Origin: IDS-8 sp964607425
GTDB taxonomy: Bacteria > Pseudomonadota > Gammaproteobacteria > Steroidobacterales > Woeseiaceae
Reading direction: 5' to 3'
Length of the DNA stretch: 64,000 nucleotides
Assembly: GCA_964607425.1 (NCBI GenBank)
Contig: CAZSKQ010000008.1
Span: 4,628 to 68,627 of the forward strand
Shown here: positions 24,492 to 34,053 of the stretch, one piece after another
Layout: each line of letters opens with the position of its first letter
Numbering within the stretch: position 1 is the stretch's first letter
The notes under the pieces: generated by a model
Seen by the model: only the letters and a program-made list of their open reading frames with translations
Told to the model about the DNA's origin: nothing
The model's database searches: none
Position numbers and translations under genes: made by a program

Positions 24492-25367
24492 ATGGCTATC
24501 AGCGCCGCACAGGTCAAGGAACTTCGCGAGCGTACCGGCGCCGGGATGATGGAGTGCAAGAAGGCACTCGTGGAAACCGGCGGCGACATGGACGCGGCGG
24601 TTCTTTATCTCAGGAAATCCGGCCAGGCCAAGGCCGACAAGAAATCGGCACGCGTGGCCGCGGACGGCCGCATCGTAATCGCGGCCGACGGGCGCAGCGC
24701 GGCCATCGTCGAGATCAACTCCGAAACCGACTTCGTGGCGAAGGACGAGAACTTCGCCTCTTTTGCCGAAGAGGTAGCGGGCATCGTACTGCGCGACAGC
24801 CCGGCGGACCTCGAGGCACTGGCTGCGGCGAAGCTCGGCGACGGCCGGACGGTCGAAGCCGCCCGTACGGAGCTCGTTGCCAAGGTCGGCGAGAACATAT
24901 CGCTGCGGCGATTCGAGCGCATGACGGCGGACGATCACCTCGGGGCTTATACCCACCAGTCCCGCATCGGCGTGCTGGTGTCGCTCTCCGGCGGCACCGC
25001 GGAGCTCGCCCAGGACATCGCCATGCACGTTGCGGCGGCCAATCCGCCTTATCCCGACGAGGCAGCCGTGCCCGGCGAAGTGCTCGATCGCGAACGCAAG
25101 CTGTTCGCCGAGCAGGCGAAGGCTTCCGGCAAACCGGACGACATCGTGAAAAAAATGGTGGAAGGCAAGCTCGCCAAGTACCTCAAGGAAATCACCTTGC
25201 TCGGTCAGCCTTTCGTCAAGGATCCCGACCAGACGGTCGGCAAGCTGCTTGCCGCCGCGGGTGCGAAGGTGGCGGGCTACGTCCGCTTCGAGCTCGGTGA
25301 GGGCATAGAAAAAAAGCAGGAGAACTTCGCCGACGAGGTCATGGCCCAGGTCAATCGCCAGGCATGA
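24492..25367 (+). CDS. tsf: Translation elongation factor Ts
   Basis: EF-Ts is the nucleotide exchange factor of EF-Tu. The 291-residue protein has the N-terminal UBA-like region ending GAGMMECKKALVE, the TDFVAKDE motif that inserts near the EF-Tu magnesium site, and the two core repeats; length is normal (E. coli 283). It is co-transcribed with rpsB and followed by a 124-nt gap before pyrH. Confidence 0.97.
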   Translation: MAISAAQVKELRERTGAGMMECKKALVETGGDMDAAVLYLRKSGQAKADKKSARVAADGRIVIAADGRSAAIVEINSETDFVAKDENFASFAEEVAGIVLRDSPADLEALAAAKLGDGRTVEAARTELVAKVGENISLRRFERMTADDHLGAYTHQSRIGVLVSLSGGTAELAQDIAMHVAAANPPYPDEAAVPGEVLDRERKLFAEQAKASGKPDDIVKKMVEGKLAKYLKEITLLGQPFVKDPDQTVGKLLAAAGAKVAGYVRFELGEGIEKKQENFADEVMAQVNRQA

Positions 25368-25491
25368 TGCCGGGGCGGCCCGGCAGGAGCCGGCGCCAGG
25401 GCTTACTGCCCCCGGTCGCCGGCAACCCCCGTCCCGCGCGCTGCGCTAGAATGCAGGCCCGCCCGGAGAGGCTGGCCAGAAGGCAGGAAAC

Positions 25492-26214
25492 ATGAAGGAA
25501 GCCCCCGTTCTTTACCGCCGCGTCCTGCTGAAGCTGTCCGGCGAGGCACTGATGGGCGGGCTCGATTACGGCATCGACCCGGCGGTCATCCGGCGCATAG
25601 CCGGGGAAATATCCGAGGTGCGCGGGCTCGGAATCGAGGTCGCGATCGTGATCGGCGGGGGCAACATCTTCCGCGGGGCCGGGCTCGCCGGCGCAGGCAT
25701 GGATCGCGCTACGGGCGACTACATGGGCATGCTCGCGACCGTCATGAACGCGCTCGCGCTGCAGGACGCTCTCGAGTCCCGGAACGAGGTGGCGCGAGTC
25801 ATGTCCGCCATCCAGATTCACGAGGTGTGCGAAGACTACATCCGGCGCCGCGCGGTTCGTCACCTGGAAAAGGGCCGTGTCGTGATCCTTGCCGCGGGCA
25901 CCGGCAATCCGTTTTTCACCACCGACACCGCGGCGAGCCTGCGCGCGATCGAGATCGGTGCGGATGTCCTCCTCAAGGCCACCAAGGTCAGCGGCGTCTA
26001 TGACTCGGATCCCAGGCAGAACTCGGAGGCCTCCCTGTACGACACCGTCTCGTTCGACAAGGTGCTGGCCGACAAGCTGAACGTCATGGACGCCACCGCG
26101 GTGGTGATGTGCCGCGACAATAACTTGCCTTTACGTGTTTTCAACATGACCGAGGACCACGCCCTCATCCGCGCCATGACCGACGAGAACGTCGGCACCC
26201 TGGTGACGGCATGA
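25492..26214 (+). CDS. pyrH: UMP kinase
   Basis: PyrH phosphorylates UMP to UDP and belongs to the amino-acid kinase fold. The 240-residue product has the nucleotide-binding LKLSGEALMG, GGGNIFRG, and the acceptor-site TGNPFFTTDTAASLRA. Length equals E. coli PyrH (241). The order tsf-pyrH-frr is conserved. A TAGAAT hexamer at 25447-25452 might be a -10 element, but I see no matching -35. Confidence 0.96.
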   Translation: MKEAPVLYRRVLLKLSGEALMGGLDYGIDPAVIRRIAGEISEVRGLGIEVAIVIGGGNIFRGAGLAGAGMDRATGDYMGMLATVMNALALQDALESRNEVARVMSAIQIHEVCEDYIRRRAVRHLEKGRVVILAAGTGNPFFTTDTAASLRAIEIGADVLLKATKVSGVYDSDPRQNSEASLYDTVSFDKVLADKLNVMDATAVVMCRDNNLPLRVFNMTEDHALIRAMTDENVGTLVTA

Positions 26215-26338
26215 GCGGCTTGGGTTTGACATCCGTAGCCGGGCGGAGCCGCGGCCGGGGGAGGCCTTTGGTGGAATGGCTCCCGCCGGCGCTGCCGAAC
26301 GCGCCAACGCAGGCACTGGCGCCGCAGGAGAAAGACCG

Positions 26339-26896
26339 TTGATTGACGACATCAAGAAGGATGCCAGCGAGCGCATGGCCAAAAGCGTCGAGTCGCTGCG
26401 CCAGGACCTGACCAAGCTGCGCACCGGCCGTGCCCATACGAGCCTGCTCGATCACATCACCGTGCCCTACTACGGCAGCGAAGTGCCGTTGAACCAGGTG
26501 GCCAACGTGAACGTGGAAGATGCTCGCACGCTGACGATCTCGCCGTGGGAAAGGAACATGGTGCAGGTCATCGAGAAGGCAATCATGGCCTCGGACCTCG
26601 GCCTCAATCCGGCGACGGCGGGAACGGTAATCCGGGTGCCGCTGCCGCCGCTGACCGAGGAACGGCGGAAAGACATGATTCGCATCGTGCGCCAGGAAGC
26701 GGAGAACGGCCGCGTGGCGGTGCGCAACATCCGCCGCGACGCGCTGGGCGATCTCAAGGAACTGCAGAAAGAAAAGCTGATCGGCGAGGACGAGGAGCGG
26801 CGCGGGCAGGAGGAGATCCAGGCGATCACCGACAAGCACATCGCCGACATCGATCGCGTGCTGGCGGACAAAGAACGCGACCTGATGGAAATCTGA
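26339..26896 (+). CDS. frr: Ribosome recycling factor
   Basis: RRF, with EF-G, splits post-termination ribosomes. I place the start at a TTG (26339): an AGGAG ribosome site ends 8 nt before it, the protein then begins (M)IDDIKKDASERMAKSVE like other RRFs, and the length becomes 185 residues, exactly the family norm. An in-frame ATG at 26276 would add 21 unrelated residues. Characteristic segments are KLRTGRAHTSLLDHI and VRNIRRDALGDLK. A rare TTG start may keep the level of RRF low. Confidence 0.95.
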   Translation: MIDDIKKDASERMAKSVESLRQDLTKLRTGRAHTSLLDHITVPYYGSEVPLNQVANVNVEDARTLTISPWERNMVQVIEKAIMASDLGLNPATAGTVIRVPLPPLTEERRKDMIRIVRQEAENGRVAVRNIRRDALGDLKELQKEKLIGEDEERRGQEEIQAITDKHIADIDRVLADKERDLMEI

Positions 26897-26902
26897 GCGA
26901 AC

Positions 26903-27661
26903 GTGACGAGGCAGGCCAGCAATCCGGAAGTGCACGAGCCCGCCCCACGCGTGCCGACGCATATCGCGGTGATCATGGACGGCAACGGCCGCTGGGCGAC
27001 CCGGCGCTCGCAGCCGCGGCACGCGGGGCACCGGGCGGGCGCGAAGGCCGTTCGCCGCACCGTAGAGCTCGCCGCGAAGCGGGGAGTGGCGTATCTCACC
27101 CTTTTCGCCTTCAGCAGCGAGAACTGGCGCCGGCCAGCGGAGGAAGTGGGCGGCTTGATGAGCCTGTTCCTCGAGGCGCTGCAACGGGAAATCGACGAGC
27201 TGCACCGTAACGACGTGAAGCTCCGGTTCATCGGCGCGCGCCAGCATCTGGCGGCGAAACTCGTGCACAAGATAGAAGCGGCGGAGCGCCGGACGCGGGA
27301 CAACAAGGGGCTCAAGCTCACGGTGGCGGTCGCTTATGGCGGCCGCTGGGATATTGTTGCCGCGGCGCAGAAGCTCGGGACACAGGTGAAGGACGGCTTG
27401 CTCGAGCCGCAGGCAATCGACGAAGCGCGCTTCGCGGCGGAGCTCGAGCTCGGTGCGGTTCCCGACCCGGATCTTTTGGTACGCACGGGCGGCGAGAAGC
27501 GCATCAGCAATTTCCTGCTGTGGAACCTGGCTTACGCGGAGCTGTATTTCTGCGATTGCCTGTGGCCGGATTTCGGCGAGCAGGAGTTCGAAGACGCCCT
27601 ATTGACCTTTGCGCGGCGCCAGCGTCGCTACGGCTATACCGGCGAGCAGGTCGCATGTTGA
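26903..27661 (+). CDS. uppS: Undecaprenyl diphosphate synthase
   Basis: UppS adds eight isopentenyl units in cis to farnesyl diphosphate, making the lipid carrier for peptidoglycan and O-antigen. The 252-residue enzyme shows the catalytic Asp/P-loop (VIMDGNGRWA), AFSSENWRRP, and the C-terminal RTGGEKRISNFLLWN substrate-binding motif. The start is GTG at 26903, 6 nt after frr. It needs IPP and FPP, which matters because MEP-pathway genes are missing from their usual places nearby. Its last 7 nt overlap cdsA. Confidence 0.96.
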   Translation: MTRQASNPEVHEPAPRVPTHIAVIMDGNGRWATRRSQPRHAGHRAGAKAVRRTVELAAKRGVAYLTLFAFSSENWRRPAEEVGGLMSLFLEALQREIDELHRNDVKLRFIGARQHLAAKLVHKIEAAERRTRDNKGLKLTVAVAYGGRWDIVAAAQKLGTQVKDGLLEPQAIDEARFAAELELGAVPDPDLLVRTGGEKRISNFLLWNLAYAELYFCDCLWPDFGEQEFEDALLTFARRQRRYGYTGEQVAC

Positions 27662-28464
27662 AGGAGCGCATCCTGACGGCCGTCGTGGCGGGTGCGGGCC
27701 TGCTCGTGGTGCTGTTCGTCCTGCCGCCGTTCGCGGCCGAAATCGTGATCGCGCTGTTTTTCCTGGCGGCGGCCTGGGAATGGTCGGGGTTCTTGTCGCT
27801 CGGCGGCACCGCCGGCCGGCTGGCCTATGTCGCCCTGATCGGGGCGCTCATCGGGATCGTGGGATGGCTCCTGCCCTGGGAGACCACCTTCGAGGTGGTA
27901 TTGCGCATCGGGCTCGCGTGGTGGTTCGCGGCGATGGTCTGGGTGTTTTTCTATCCGACCCCCATTGCGCAACCGGTGCGCTGGATCTGCGGCGTGCTCG
28001 TCATGGTGCCCGCGTACATCGCGCTCGTTTCGCTCTACATGCTCGAGCCGGCGGTGCTGCTGTTCGTGCTCATCATCGTCTGGGCCGCCGATGTCGGCGC
28101 CTACTTCGCCGGCAAGCGCTGGGGGCGTGTGAAGCTGGCGCCGAACATCAGCCCCGGCAAGACCTGGGAGGGCGTGATCGGCGGCCTCTCCGCGGTAGTC
28201 GCCGTACTGGTGCTGGCCAGCCGTTACTGGGTGGATCTCGAGGCGCTCGGCACCGATATCGCGGCGGTCGTGCCATTCTGCCTGGCCGTTGCTACGCTTT
28301 CGATCATCGGCGATCTCACCGTCAGCATGTTCAAACGCAGTGCGGGCCTCAAGGACAGCGGCCGGTTCTTTCCCGGCCATGGCGGGGTGCTGGACCGCAT
28401 CGATTCGGTGGCCGCGGCGGCGCCTTTGTTCACGCTCGGGATTGGCTGGATGGGGCTCACCTGA
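27655..28464 (+). CDS. cdsA: Phosphatidate cytidylyltransferase
   Basis: CdsA makes CDP-diacylglycerol, the precursor of all phospholipids, in the inner membrane. The 269-residue protein has multiple hydrophobic helices and the family signature at its C-terminal part (KDSGRFFPGHGGVLDRIDS, about 230-248), plus ISPGKTWEGVIGG. I use the ATG at 27655, inside the end of uppS, because the longer frame upstream is only uppS read out of frame. The gene normally next in this cluster, dxr, is absent. Confidence 0.95.
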   Translation: MLKERILTAVVAGAGLLVVLFVLPPFAAEIVIALFFLAAAWEWSGFLSLGGTAGRLAYVALIGALIGIVGWLLPWETTFEVVLRIGLAWWFAAMVWVFFYPTPIAQPVRWICGVLVMVPAYIALVSLYMLEPAVLLFVLIIVWAADVGAYFAGKRWGRVKLAPNISPGKTWEGVIGGLSAVVAVLVLASRYWVDLEALGTDIAAVVPFCLAVATLSIIGDLTVSMFKRSAGLKDSGRFFPGHGGVLDRIDSVAAAAPLFTLGIGWMGLT

Positions 28465-28679
28465 TGGAGCACAGCCGCATTCAGCCGCTGTTCATCGCCG
28501 CTGCGGCAGGCTCCGCAGGAACTGCCCGTCCCGGTCCCGGTCAGAACCCGGGGATGGCCGCGATGGCGGCCCCGTTTGCCGGGCGCGGCCGTCATCCCGT
28601 GTTAGCCGGCCGTTGCAGACCCAGTCGTTACACGCGCTCTCGTTACAGGGAGCAGCCCGAGGAAACGCCCGCCGCATGA
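28464..28679 (+). CDS. Possible 71-residue ORF occupying the dxr position
   Basis: The cdsA stop and an ATG overlap as TGATG (28462-28466), and the resulting 71-codon frame ends in a TGA that overlaps the rseP start as ATGA. Junctions of this type usually mean translational coupling. The peptide (starting MEHSRIQPLFIAAAAGSAG) has a short hydrophobic patch and then low-complexity Gly/Pro/Arg sequence. It resembles neither end of Dxr as I know it, and codon choice is poor (AGA, AGG and TTA occur). It may be a decayed remnant, a leader peptide, or chance in a GC-rich intergenic stretch. Confidence 0.28.
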   Translation: MEHSRIQPLFIAAAAGSAGTARPGPGQNPGMAAMAAPFAGRGRHPVLAGRCRPSRYTRSRYREQPEETPAA

Positions 28680-30025
28680 GCGCCGCATTCGTCAGCCTGC
28701 TGGCCTTCATCCTGGCGATCAGTCTGCTGGTCGCTGTCCACGAATTCGGCCATTTCATCGTCGGGCGTTGGTGCGGCATGAAGGTGTTGCGCTTTTCCAT
28801 CGGCTTCGGCAAGCCGCTGGTGACCCGGTTGTTCGGTCGCGATCGCACGGAATTCTGCATTTCCGCCATTCCGCTCGGCGGCTACGTGAAGTTCCTGGAC
28901 GGGCGCGAGGGGCCGGTGGAGCCGGGAGATCGCGGGCGGGCTTTCAACGAGCGTCCGGTGACCGCACGCATCGCGGTCCTCGCCGCGGGGCCGTTCTTCA
29001 ATTTCCTTTTTGCCGGGCTGGCCTACTGGGTGCTGTTCGTCAACGGCGTGCCGACCGTGACGCCGACCGTCGGGGAGGTGGAAGCCGGCTCCTTCGCGGC
29101 CGAGGCCGGGCTCGAACACGGCGATCGCATCCTCTCGATCGGCGGCACCGAAGTGGTCGACTGGCAGACGGCCCTGGTGGCCATGTACGACGACATGATC
29201 GGGGACGGACGCATTCCGATGCGGCTCGAAGACCCTTCCGGACGGGTCTACGAGACGGTGCTGGACGTGGGCAGCCGCGCGGCGAGCCTCACCGAACCGG
29301 GGGTCCTGTTCGACGGGCTGGGGTTCCAGCCGTGGCAGCCGCCCGCGGTCGTAGGCTCGGTGGCTCCCGACAGCGGGGCGGCGGCAGCCGGGATTCGTGA
29401 GGGCGACCGGATCACCGCTATCGACGGCGAGGCCATCGGTGACTTCGGCGACCTGGCACGCGTGGTCGGCGCGCGCCCCGGGAAGACCGTCACGGTCGCG
29501 CTGCTCCGCGGCGGCGAGGCAAAGACGCTCGAGGTCACACTGGATGCCCACGAAGTTGACGGCAGGCAGGTCGGCCTAATGGGCGTGGGCCGCACCATCG
29601 ATGCGGGCCAGTATTACATACGCCAGTTCGGGCCGCTGGCCGCTATCGGCGCCTCGCTGGACAGCACCTGGCAATCGACGGCCTTTACCGTGCGCATGCT
29701 GGCGCGCATGGTCACCGGCGACGTATCCATCAAGAACATCAGCGGGCCCATCAGCATCGCCCAGTATGCCGGCGACTCCGCGGCTGCCGGCCTCAACCCG
29801 CTGCTCACCTTCCTCGCACTCGTGAGCATCAGCCTGGGTGTGCTGAACCTGCTGCCGATTCCAGTGCTGGATGGCGGCCAGATTGTCTACCAGGGGGTCG
29901 AACTCGTGAAAGGCAGCCCTATGTCGGAGCGCGCGCAGCTGCTTGGCCAGCAAGTAGGCATCCTGGCGCTGCTCATCCTGATGACCTTCGCGTTCTACAA
30001 CGATATCGCAAGGCTGCTGAGCTGA
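28676..30025 (+). CDS. rseP: Site-2 (RseP) zinc metalloprotease
   Basis: RseP cuts the anti-sigma factor RseA within the inner membrane during the sigma-E envelope stress response and clears signal peptides. The 449-residue protein has the zinc site HEFGH (22-26) in the first membrane helix, two PDZ domains (about 125-290), and the LDG motif (NLLPIPVLDGGQI) in a later helix with the third ligand. Length equals E. coli RseP (450). The start ATG is at 28676, and its stop overlaps the bamA start by one nucleotide. Confidence 0.96.
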   Translation: MSAAFVSLLAFILAISLLVAVHEFGHFIVGRWCGMKVLRFSIGFGKPLVTRLFGRDRTEFCISAIPLGGYVKFLDGREGPVEPGDRGRAFNERPVTARIAVLAAGPFFNFLFAGLAYWVLFVNGVPTVTPTVGEVEAGSFAAEAGLEHGDRILSIGGTEVVDWQTALVAMYDDMIGDGRIPMRLEDPSGRVYETVLDVGSRAASLTEPGVLFDGLGFQPWQPPAVVGSVAPDSGAAAAGIREGDRITAIDGEAIGDFGDLARVVGARPGKTVTVALLRGGEAKTLEVTLDAHEVDGRQVGLMGVGRTIDAGQYYIRQFGPLAAIGASLDSTWQSTAFTVRMLARMVTGDVSIKNISGPISIAQYAGDSAAAGLNPLLTFLALVSISLGVLNLLPIPVLDGGQIVYQGVELVKGSPMSERAQLLGQQVGILALLILMTFAFYNDIARLLS

Positions 30026-32436
30026 TGACAGCGAACGCCAGAGACCTGCAATCCTGCTGGCGCCAGCTGCTGGCGTGCTTCCTCGTGCTGGGCCTGCTGC
30101 CGGCCGCGGTCCTGGCCCAGGAGGAGTTCGTGGTGCGCGACATGCGGGTCGAAGGCCTGCAGCGCATTTCCGAGGGCACGGTTTTCAACTACCTGCCGAT
30201 CAACATCGGCGACACGGTAGATGCGCAGCGCATCCAGGAAGCGATCCGGGCGCTGTACGCGCAGGGCCTGTTCGAAGACATCGAGATGCGCCGCGACGGT
30301 AACACGCTGATCGTGGCAGTGCGGGAGCGCCCCTCGATCGAGCAGTTCACGATCGAGGGCAACAAGGACATCAAGACCGAGGACCTGATGAATTCGCTGC
30401 GCAACGTGGGTCTTGCGCGCGGCAGGACGTTTGATCGCTCGGTGCTGGACAACGTGCAGCAGTTCCTGCGGGAGCAGTATTACGACCGCGGCAAGTACGC
30501 GGTACAGGTCGATGCACAAGTGGAAGAGACGCCGAACAACACGGTGCGAATCAAGATCGATATTGACGAAGGTGAGCGGGCGAAGATCCGGCAGGTGAAC
30601 ATCGTCGGCAACCACAGCTTCGACGAGGGCGAGATACGCGAGGGCTTCACGCTGGACACGGCGAACTGGCTGTCGTGGCTGCGGCAGGACGACCGTTATG
30701 CCAAGGAAGCGCTGTCCGGGGACCTCGAGACGCTGCGATCCTTTTACATGGACCGGGGCTTTGCGGATTTCCGGATCGAATCCACGCAGGTGGCGATCTC
30801 GCCGGACAAGAAGGACATTTACGTCACGATCAACATCCACGAGGGCGAGCGGTACACGATTTCGGAGGTCAAGCTGGTCGGCGTGTTTCCGGTACCGGAG
30901 GAGCAGCTTCGGCGGCTGGTGCTGGCGAGCCCCGGATCGACTTTCAACCTGCGGCTGTTGACGCAGTCGAGTGAGCTGATGTCGTTCCGGCTGGGTGAGG
31001 AAGGCTATGCGAATGCGGAGATCGAGCCGGTGCCGGAGCTCGACTACGACAGCAAGGAGGTGGCGGTCACGTTTTTCGTGGATGCGGGAAGCCGGGTCTA
31101 CGTGCGGCGAATCAATTTCCTCGGCGTGGACGAGATCGACGACGAGGTGCTGCGGCGGGAGCTGCGGCAGGCGGAAGGTGCGTACCTGTCCAACCGGCTG
31201 ATCGACCGTTCCAAGGTTCGCCTGCAGCGGCTACCGTACGTCGAGAACGTGGAGGTGGAGAATGTGCCGGTAGCGGGCACCCCGGACCTCGTGGATGTGA
31301 ACTTCACGATCCAGTACCGCATGCCCGGCCAGTTCAGCGGCGGCGTGGGTTATTCGGAGTCGCAGAAGTTCATGCTGCAGGGCAGCATCGTACACACGAA
31401 TTTCCTCGGCAGCGGCAACCGGGTTGCGCTGAACCTGAACTCCGGCCGGTTCTCCAAGCTGTACAGCTTGTCGCACACCGATTCCTACGTGACGCAGAAC
31501 AACGTGCAGCGAACGGTCTCGATCAGCCATCGCGACATCACGCAGTTCGTGTCCGGCGCATCGGACTTTTCGACAACGAGCACCGGGGCCTCGCTCGAGT
31601 ACGCCTACCCGATCTCGGAGTTCCAGAGTCTCACTTTCGGCCTCGCGTACCAGCGCGCGGAGCTCCTGTCGTCCTCTTCCAGCACGACCCAGGCGCAGCA
31701 ATGGGTGCGAAACAACGGCAATCCATTCTCCGAAACCGTCGGCGGCGGACTTACGTTCTTCGGCACCAAGTTCGACACCTTCGAGTTGATCGCGGGCTGG
31801 AGTTACGACAGCCGAAACCGGGCCATCTTTGCGGATCGCGGAACGCGCCACCAGTTCATCCTAGGTATGGCGGTGCCCGGCAGTGAAGTCGAATATTTCA
31901 CCGGACGCTACAACTTCACGAAGTACGTGCCGGTCTACGGCCCGTGGACCATTCGCGTGAATGCGGACCTTGCCTACGGCGAAGCGCTCGGCGATACGAC
32001 CGCATTGCCGCCGTACAAGCAATTCTTCGGCGGCGGCCCGGAGTCCGTGCGGGGTTACAAGGAATCCTGGCTGGGACCGCGGGACAGCTTCGGCAATCCT
32101 TACGGCGGCAACGTGTTGGTCGCGAGTCAGGTAGAGCTTATACTCCCGATACCAGAAAAATTCAGGGGCCAGACACGCGCCAGCCTGTTCTACGACGTCG
32201 GTAACGTCTTCAATACGGGCGAGGTGCAATTTACCGACAAGCTGGGGAGCCCGGTCCTTTACGAACCGGAATACGATGAACTGAAAACCTCGGTAGGCGT
32301 CGCGATCCAGTGGCTCGCGCCGCTCGGGTTCTTCCGTTTCAGTTACGCGTATCCGCTGAACCAGTTCGAAGGAAACGATCGGTTCTACGGCGATGAAATC
32401 GAACGCTTCCAGTTTTCTATCGGCCAGGCTTTTTGA
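30025..32436 (+). CDS. bamA: Outer-membrane protein assembly factor BamA
   Basis: BamA is the central subunit of the machine that folds beta-barrel proteins into the outer membrane. The 803-residue precursor has a signal peptide (to about residue 31, ending VLAQ), five POTRA domains (about 35-430; the first begins FVVRDMRVEGLQRI) and a 16-strand barrel with the conserved loop-6 VRGY motif (ESVRGYKE, about 675) and a terminal Phe (FSIGQAF). It overlaps rseP by one nucleotide and is followed by skp, the periplasmic chaperone for the same substrates. Confidence 0.97.
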   Translation: MTANARDLQSCWRQLLACFLVLGLLPAAVLAQEEFVVRDMRVEGLQRISEGTVFNYLPINIGDTVDAQRIQEAIRALYAQGLFEDIEMRRDGNTLIVAVRERPSIEQFTIEGNKDIKTEDLMNSLRNVGLARGRTFDRSVLDNVQQFLREQYYDRGKYAVQVDAQVEETPNNTVRIKIDIDEGERAKIRQVNIVGNHSFDEGEIREGFTLDTANWLSWLRQDDRYAKEALSGDLETLRSFYMDRGFADFRIESTQVAISPDKKDIYVTINIHEGERYTISEVKLVGVFPVPEEQLRRLVLASPGSTFNLRLLTQSSELMSFRLGEEGYANAEIEPVPELDYDSKEVAVTFFVDAGSRVYVRRINFLGVDEIDDEVLRRELRQAEGAYLSNRLIDRSKVRLQRLPYVENVEVENVPVAGTPDLVDVNFTIQYRMPGQFSGGVGYSESQKFMLQGSIVHTNFLGSGNRVALNLNSGRFSKLYSLSHTDSYVTQNNVQRTVSISHRDITQFVSGASDFSTTSTGASLEYAYPISEFQSLTFGLAYQRAELLSSSSSTTQAQQWVRNNGNPFSETVGGGLTFFGTKFDTFELIAGWSYDSRNRAIFADRGTRHQFILGMAVPGSEVEYFTGRYNFTKYVPVYGPWTIRVNADLAYGEALGDTTALPPYKQFFGGGPESVRGYKESWLGPRDSFGNPYGGNVLVASQVELILPIPEKFRGQTRASLFYDVGNVFNTGEVQFTDKLGSPVLYEPEYDELKTSVGVAIQWLAPLGFFRFSYAYPLNQFEGNDRFYGDEIERFQFSIGQAF

Positions 32437-32439
32437 CGT

Positions 32440-33018
32440 ATGGATGAAAATATGAGCTTTGCACAGCAACCCGTGAAGGCGCTTACCGCCTTTGCTTTCA
32501 CTACTATTGCACTGCTTTTGATGGCCGGCGTGACAGAGGCCCAGGAGCTGAAGGTTGGCGTCGTGAATGTCAACGTGCTGATGGAGCAGGCACCGCAGGC
32601 GCAGGTTGCCATGGAGGCACTGCAGGAAGAATTTGCGCCCCGGCAGCGCGACATCGTGGCGAAGCAAAAAGAGTTCGAGGATATGACAGCGAAAGTGCAG
32701 CGCGATCTCGCCGTTATGGGCGAGACCGAGCGGCGCAATGCCGAACGGGACCTGCGCGACCTCCAGCGTGAGGTGCAGCGCATGCAGGAGGAATTCCGCG
32801 AGGACCTGAATCTGCGGCGCAACGAAGAACTCGGCAACCTGCAGCGTTCGCTTCTGAAAGAAGTGCAGGACTACGCGGAGGCGTCCGGTTTCGACCTGAT
32901 CATAGGCGACGGCGTGCTGTATGCCAGTTCCACGATCAACGTGACGCAACGGGTCCTCGAGGCCATGCAGAGCAATTTCCAGGGCTCGGGAGGCAGCACC
33001 GACTCCGGCCGCCGCTAG
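32440..33018 (+). CDS. skp: Periplasmic chaperone Skp/OmpH
   Basis: Skp is a trimeric periplasmic holdase carrying unfolded outer-membrane proteins to BamA. The 192-residue precursor has a signal peptide (hydrophobic about 18-31, cleavage near TEAQE), then LKVGVVNVNVLMEQAPQAQ, typical of the family, and a long charged coiled-coil (about 60-150) forming the tentacle. A second in-frame ATG at 32452 (MSFAQQ) is an alternative start. It lies 3 nt after bamA and 9 nt before lpxD. Confidence 0.92.
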   Translation: MDENMSFAQQPVKALTAFAFTTIALLLMAGVTEAQELKVGVVNVNVLMEQAPQAQVAMEALQEEFAPRQRDIVAKQKEFEDMTAKVQRDLAVMGETERRNAERDLRDLQREVQRMQEEFREDLNLRRNEELGNLQRSLLKEVQDYAEASGFDLIIGDGVLYASSTINVTQRVLEAMQSNFQGSGGSTDSGRR

Positions 33019-33027
33019 AAAATACCA

Positions 33028-34053
33028 ATGGGAGTACGGCTGGGCGAGCTGGCAACGCGCTTCGGATGTGAGCTCGCCGGCAATCCGGAACACGTCGTGA
33101 CACACGTGGCGACGCTGGCGAACGCCGGCCCTGAGGCGCTCAGCTTTTTCGTCAATCCGGCTTACCGTTCCCAGCTGCAAGCCACCGGCGCCGGCGCCGT
33201 GGTCCTCGGTCCGGCCGACGCGGAAAGCTGTCCTGTTGCGGCGCTGATCTCCGAGGAGCCCTACGCGACCTACGCCCGGATTGCCGGGTTGCTGCACCCG
33301 GCCGAGTCCCTGCCGCCGGGCATCCACGCCTCGGCCGTAGTCGATCCTTCCGCGCGCGTGGCCGCGAGCGCACACGTCGGCGCACATGCCGTAATCGGGC
33401 CGGAGGTCGTCGTCGGCGAGCACGCCGCGATCGGGCCCCATGCTGTCGTTGGTGCGCGCTGCCGTATCGGGGCCCACACCCGGCTGCACGCGCACGTAAC
33501 CCTGGTGCAGGATGTCATCCTCGGTGAGCGGGGCATCGTGCATCCGGGCGCGGTGATCGGCGCCGATGGCTTCGGTAATGCCCGGGACGATACCGGCTGG
33601 ATCAAGGTGCCCCAGATCGGCGGCGTCAGGATCGGCGACGACGTCGAGATCGGCGCCAATACGACTATCGATCGCGGCGCGATCGAGGACACGGTAATCG
33701 AGGACGGCGTGCGCCTGGACAATCTCGTACAGATTGCGCACAACGTGCGGCTCGGCGAACATACCGCCATGGCATCGCTGGCGGGGATCTCGGGCAGCAC
33801 GACCGTCGGCAAGCGCTGCATGTTCGGTGGGCAGTCCGGCGTCGTGGGGCACATCACGATCTGCGATGACGTGGTGGTCGGCGGAGCTACCATGATTTCA
33901 AAGGACGTTCGCGAGCCGGGCTTTTATACCGGCAGCTTTCCCGGCGAGAAAGACCGTGAATGGAAACGCAAGGTCGCGCGATTCCGCCGCCTGGACGAAC
34001 TCGCGCAGCGCCTGAAGAAACTGGAAGAGGATGGCGGTCACGATGAAAGATAG
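33028..34053 (+). CDS. lpxD: UDP-3-O-acylglucosamine N-acyltransferase
   Basis: LpxD adds the second acyl chain in lipid A synthesis, using an acyl-ACP donor. The 341-residue protein has an N-terminal uridine-binding domain (about 1-100, with AYRSQL), a left-handed beta-helix of hexapeptide repeats (about 105-300), catalytic His in VQIAHNVRLGEH, and a C-terminal helical ACP-binding part. Length equals E. coli LpxD (341). Its end overlaps the fabZ start. Confidence 0.96.
   Translation: MGVRLGELATRFGCELAGNPEHVVTHVATLANAGPEALSFFVNPAYRSQLQATGAGAVVLGPADAESCPVAALISEEPYATYARIAGLLHPAESLPPGIHASAVVDPSARVAASAHVGAHAVIGPEVVVGEHAAIGPHAVVGARCRIGAHTRLHAHVTLVQDVILGERGIVHPGAVIGADGFGNARDDTGWIKVPQIGGVRIGDDVEIGANTTIDRGAIEDTVIEDGVRLDNLVQIAHNVRLGEHTAMASLAGISGSTTVGKRCMFGGQSGVVGHITICDDVVVGGATMISKDVREPGFYTGSFPGEKDREWKRKVARFRRLDELAQRLKKLEEDGGHDER

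Noticed and set aside
26226..26231. Consensus TTGACA between pyrH and frr
   Set aside because: The sequence 16-18 nt downstream is GC-only with no -10 box.
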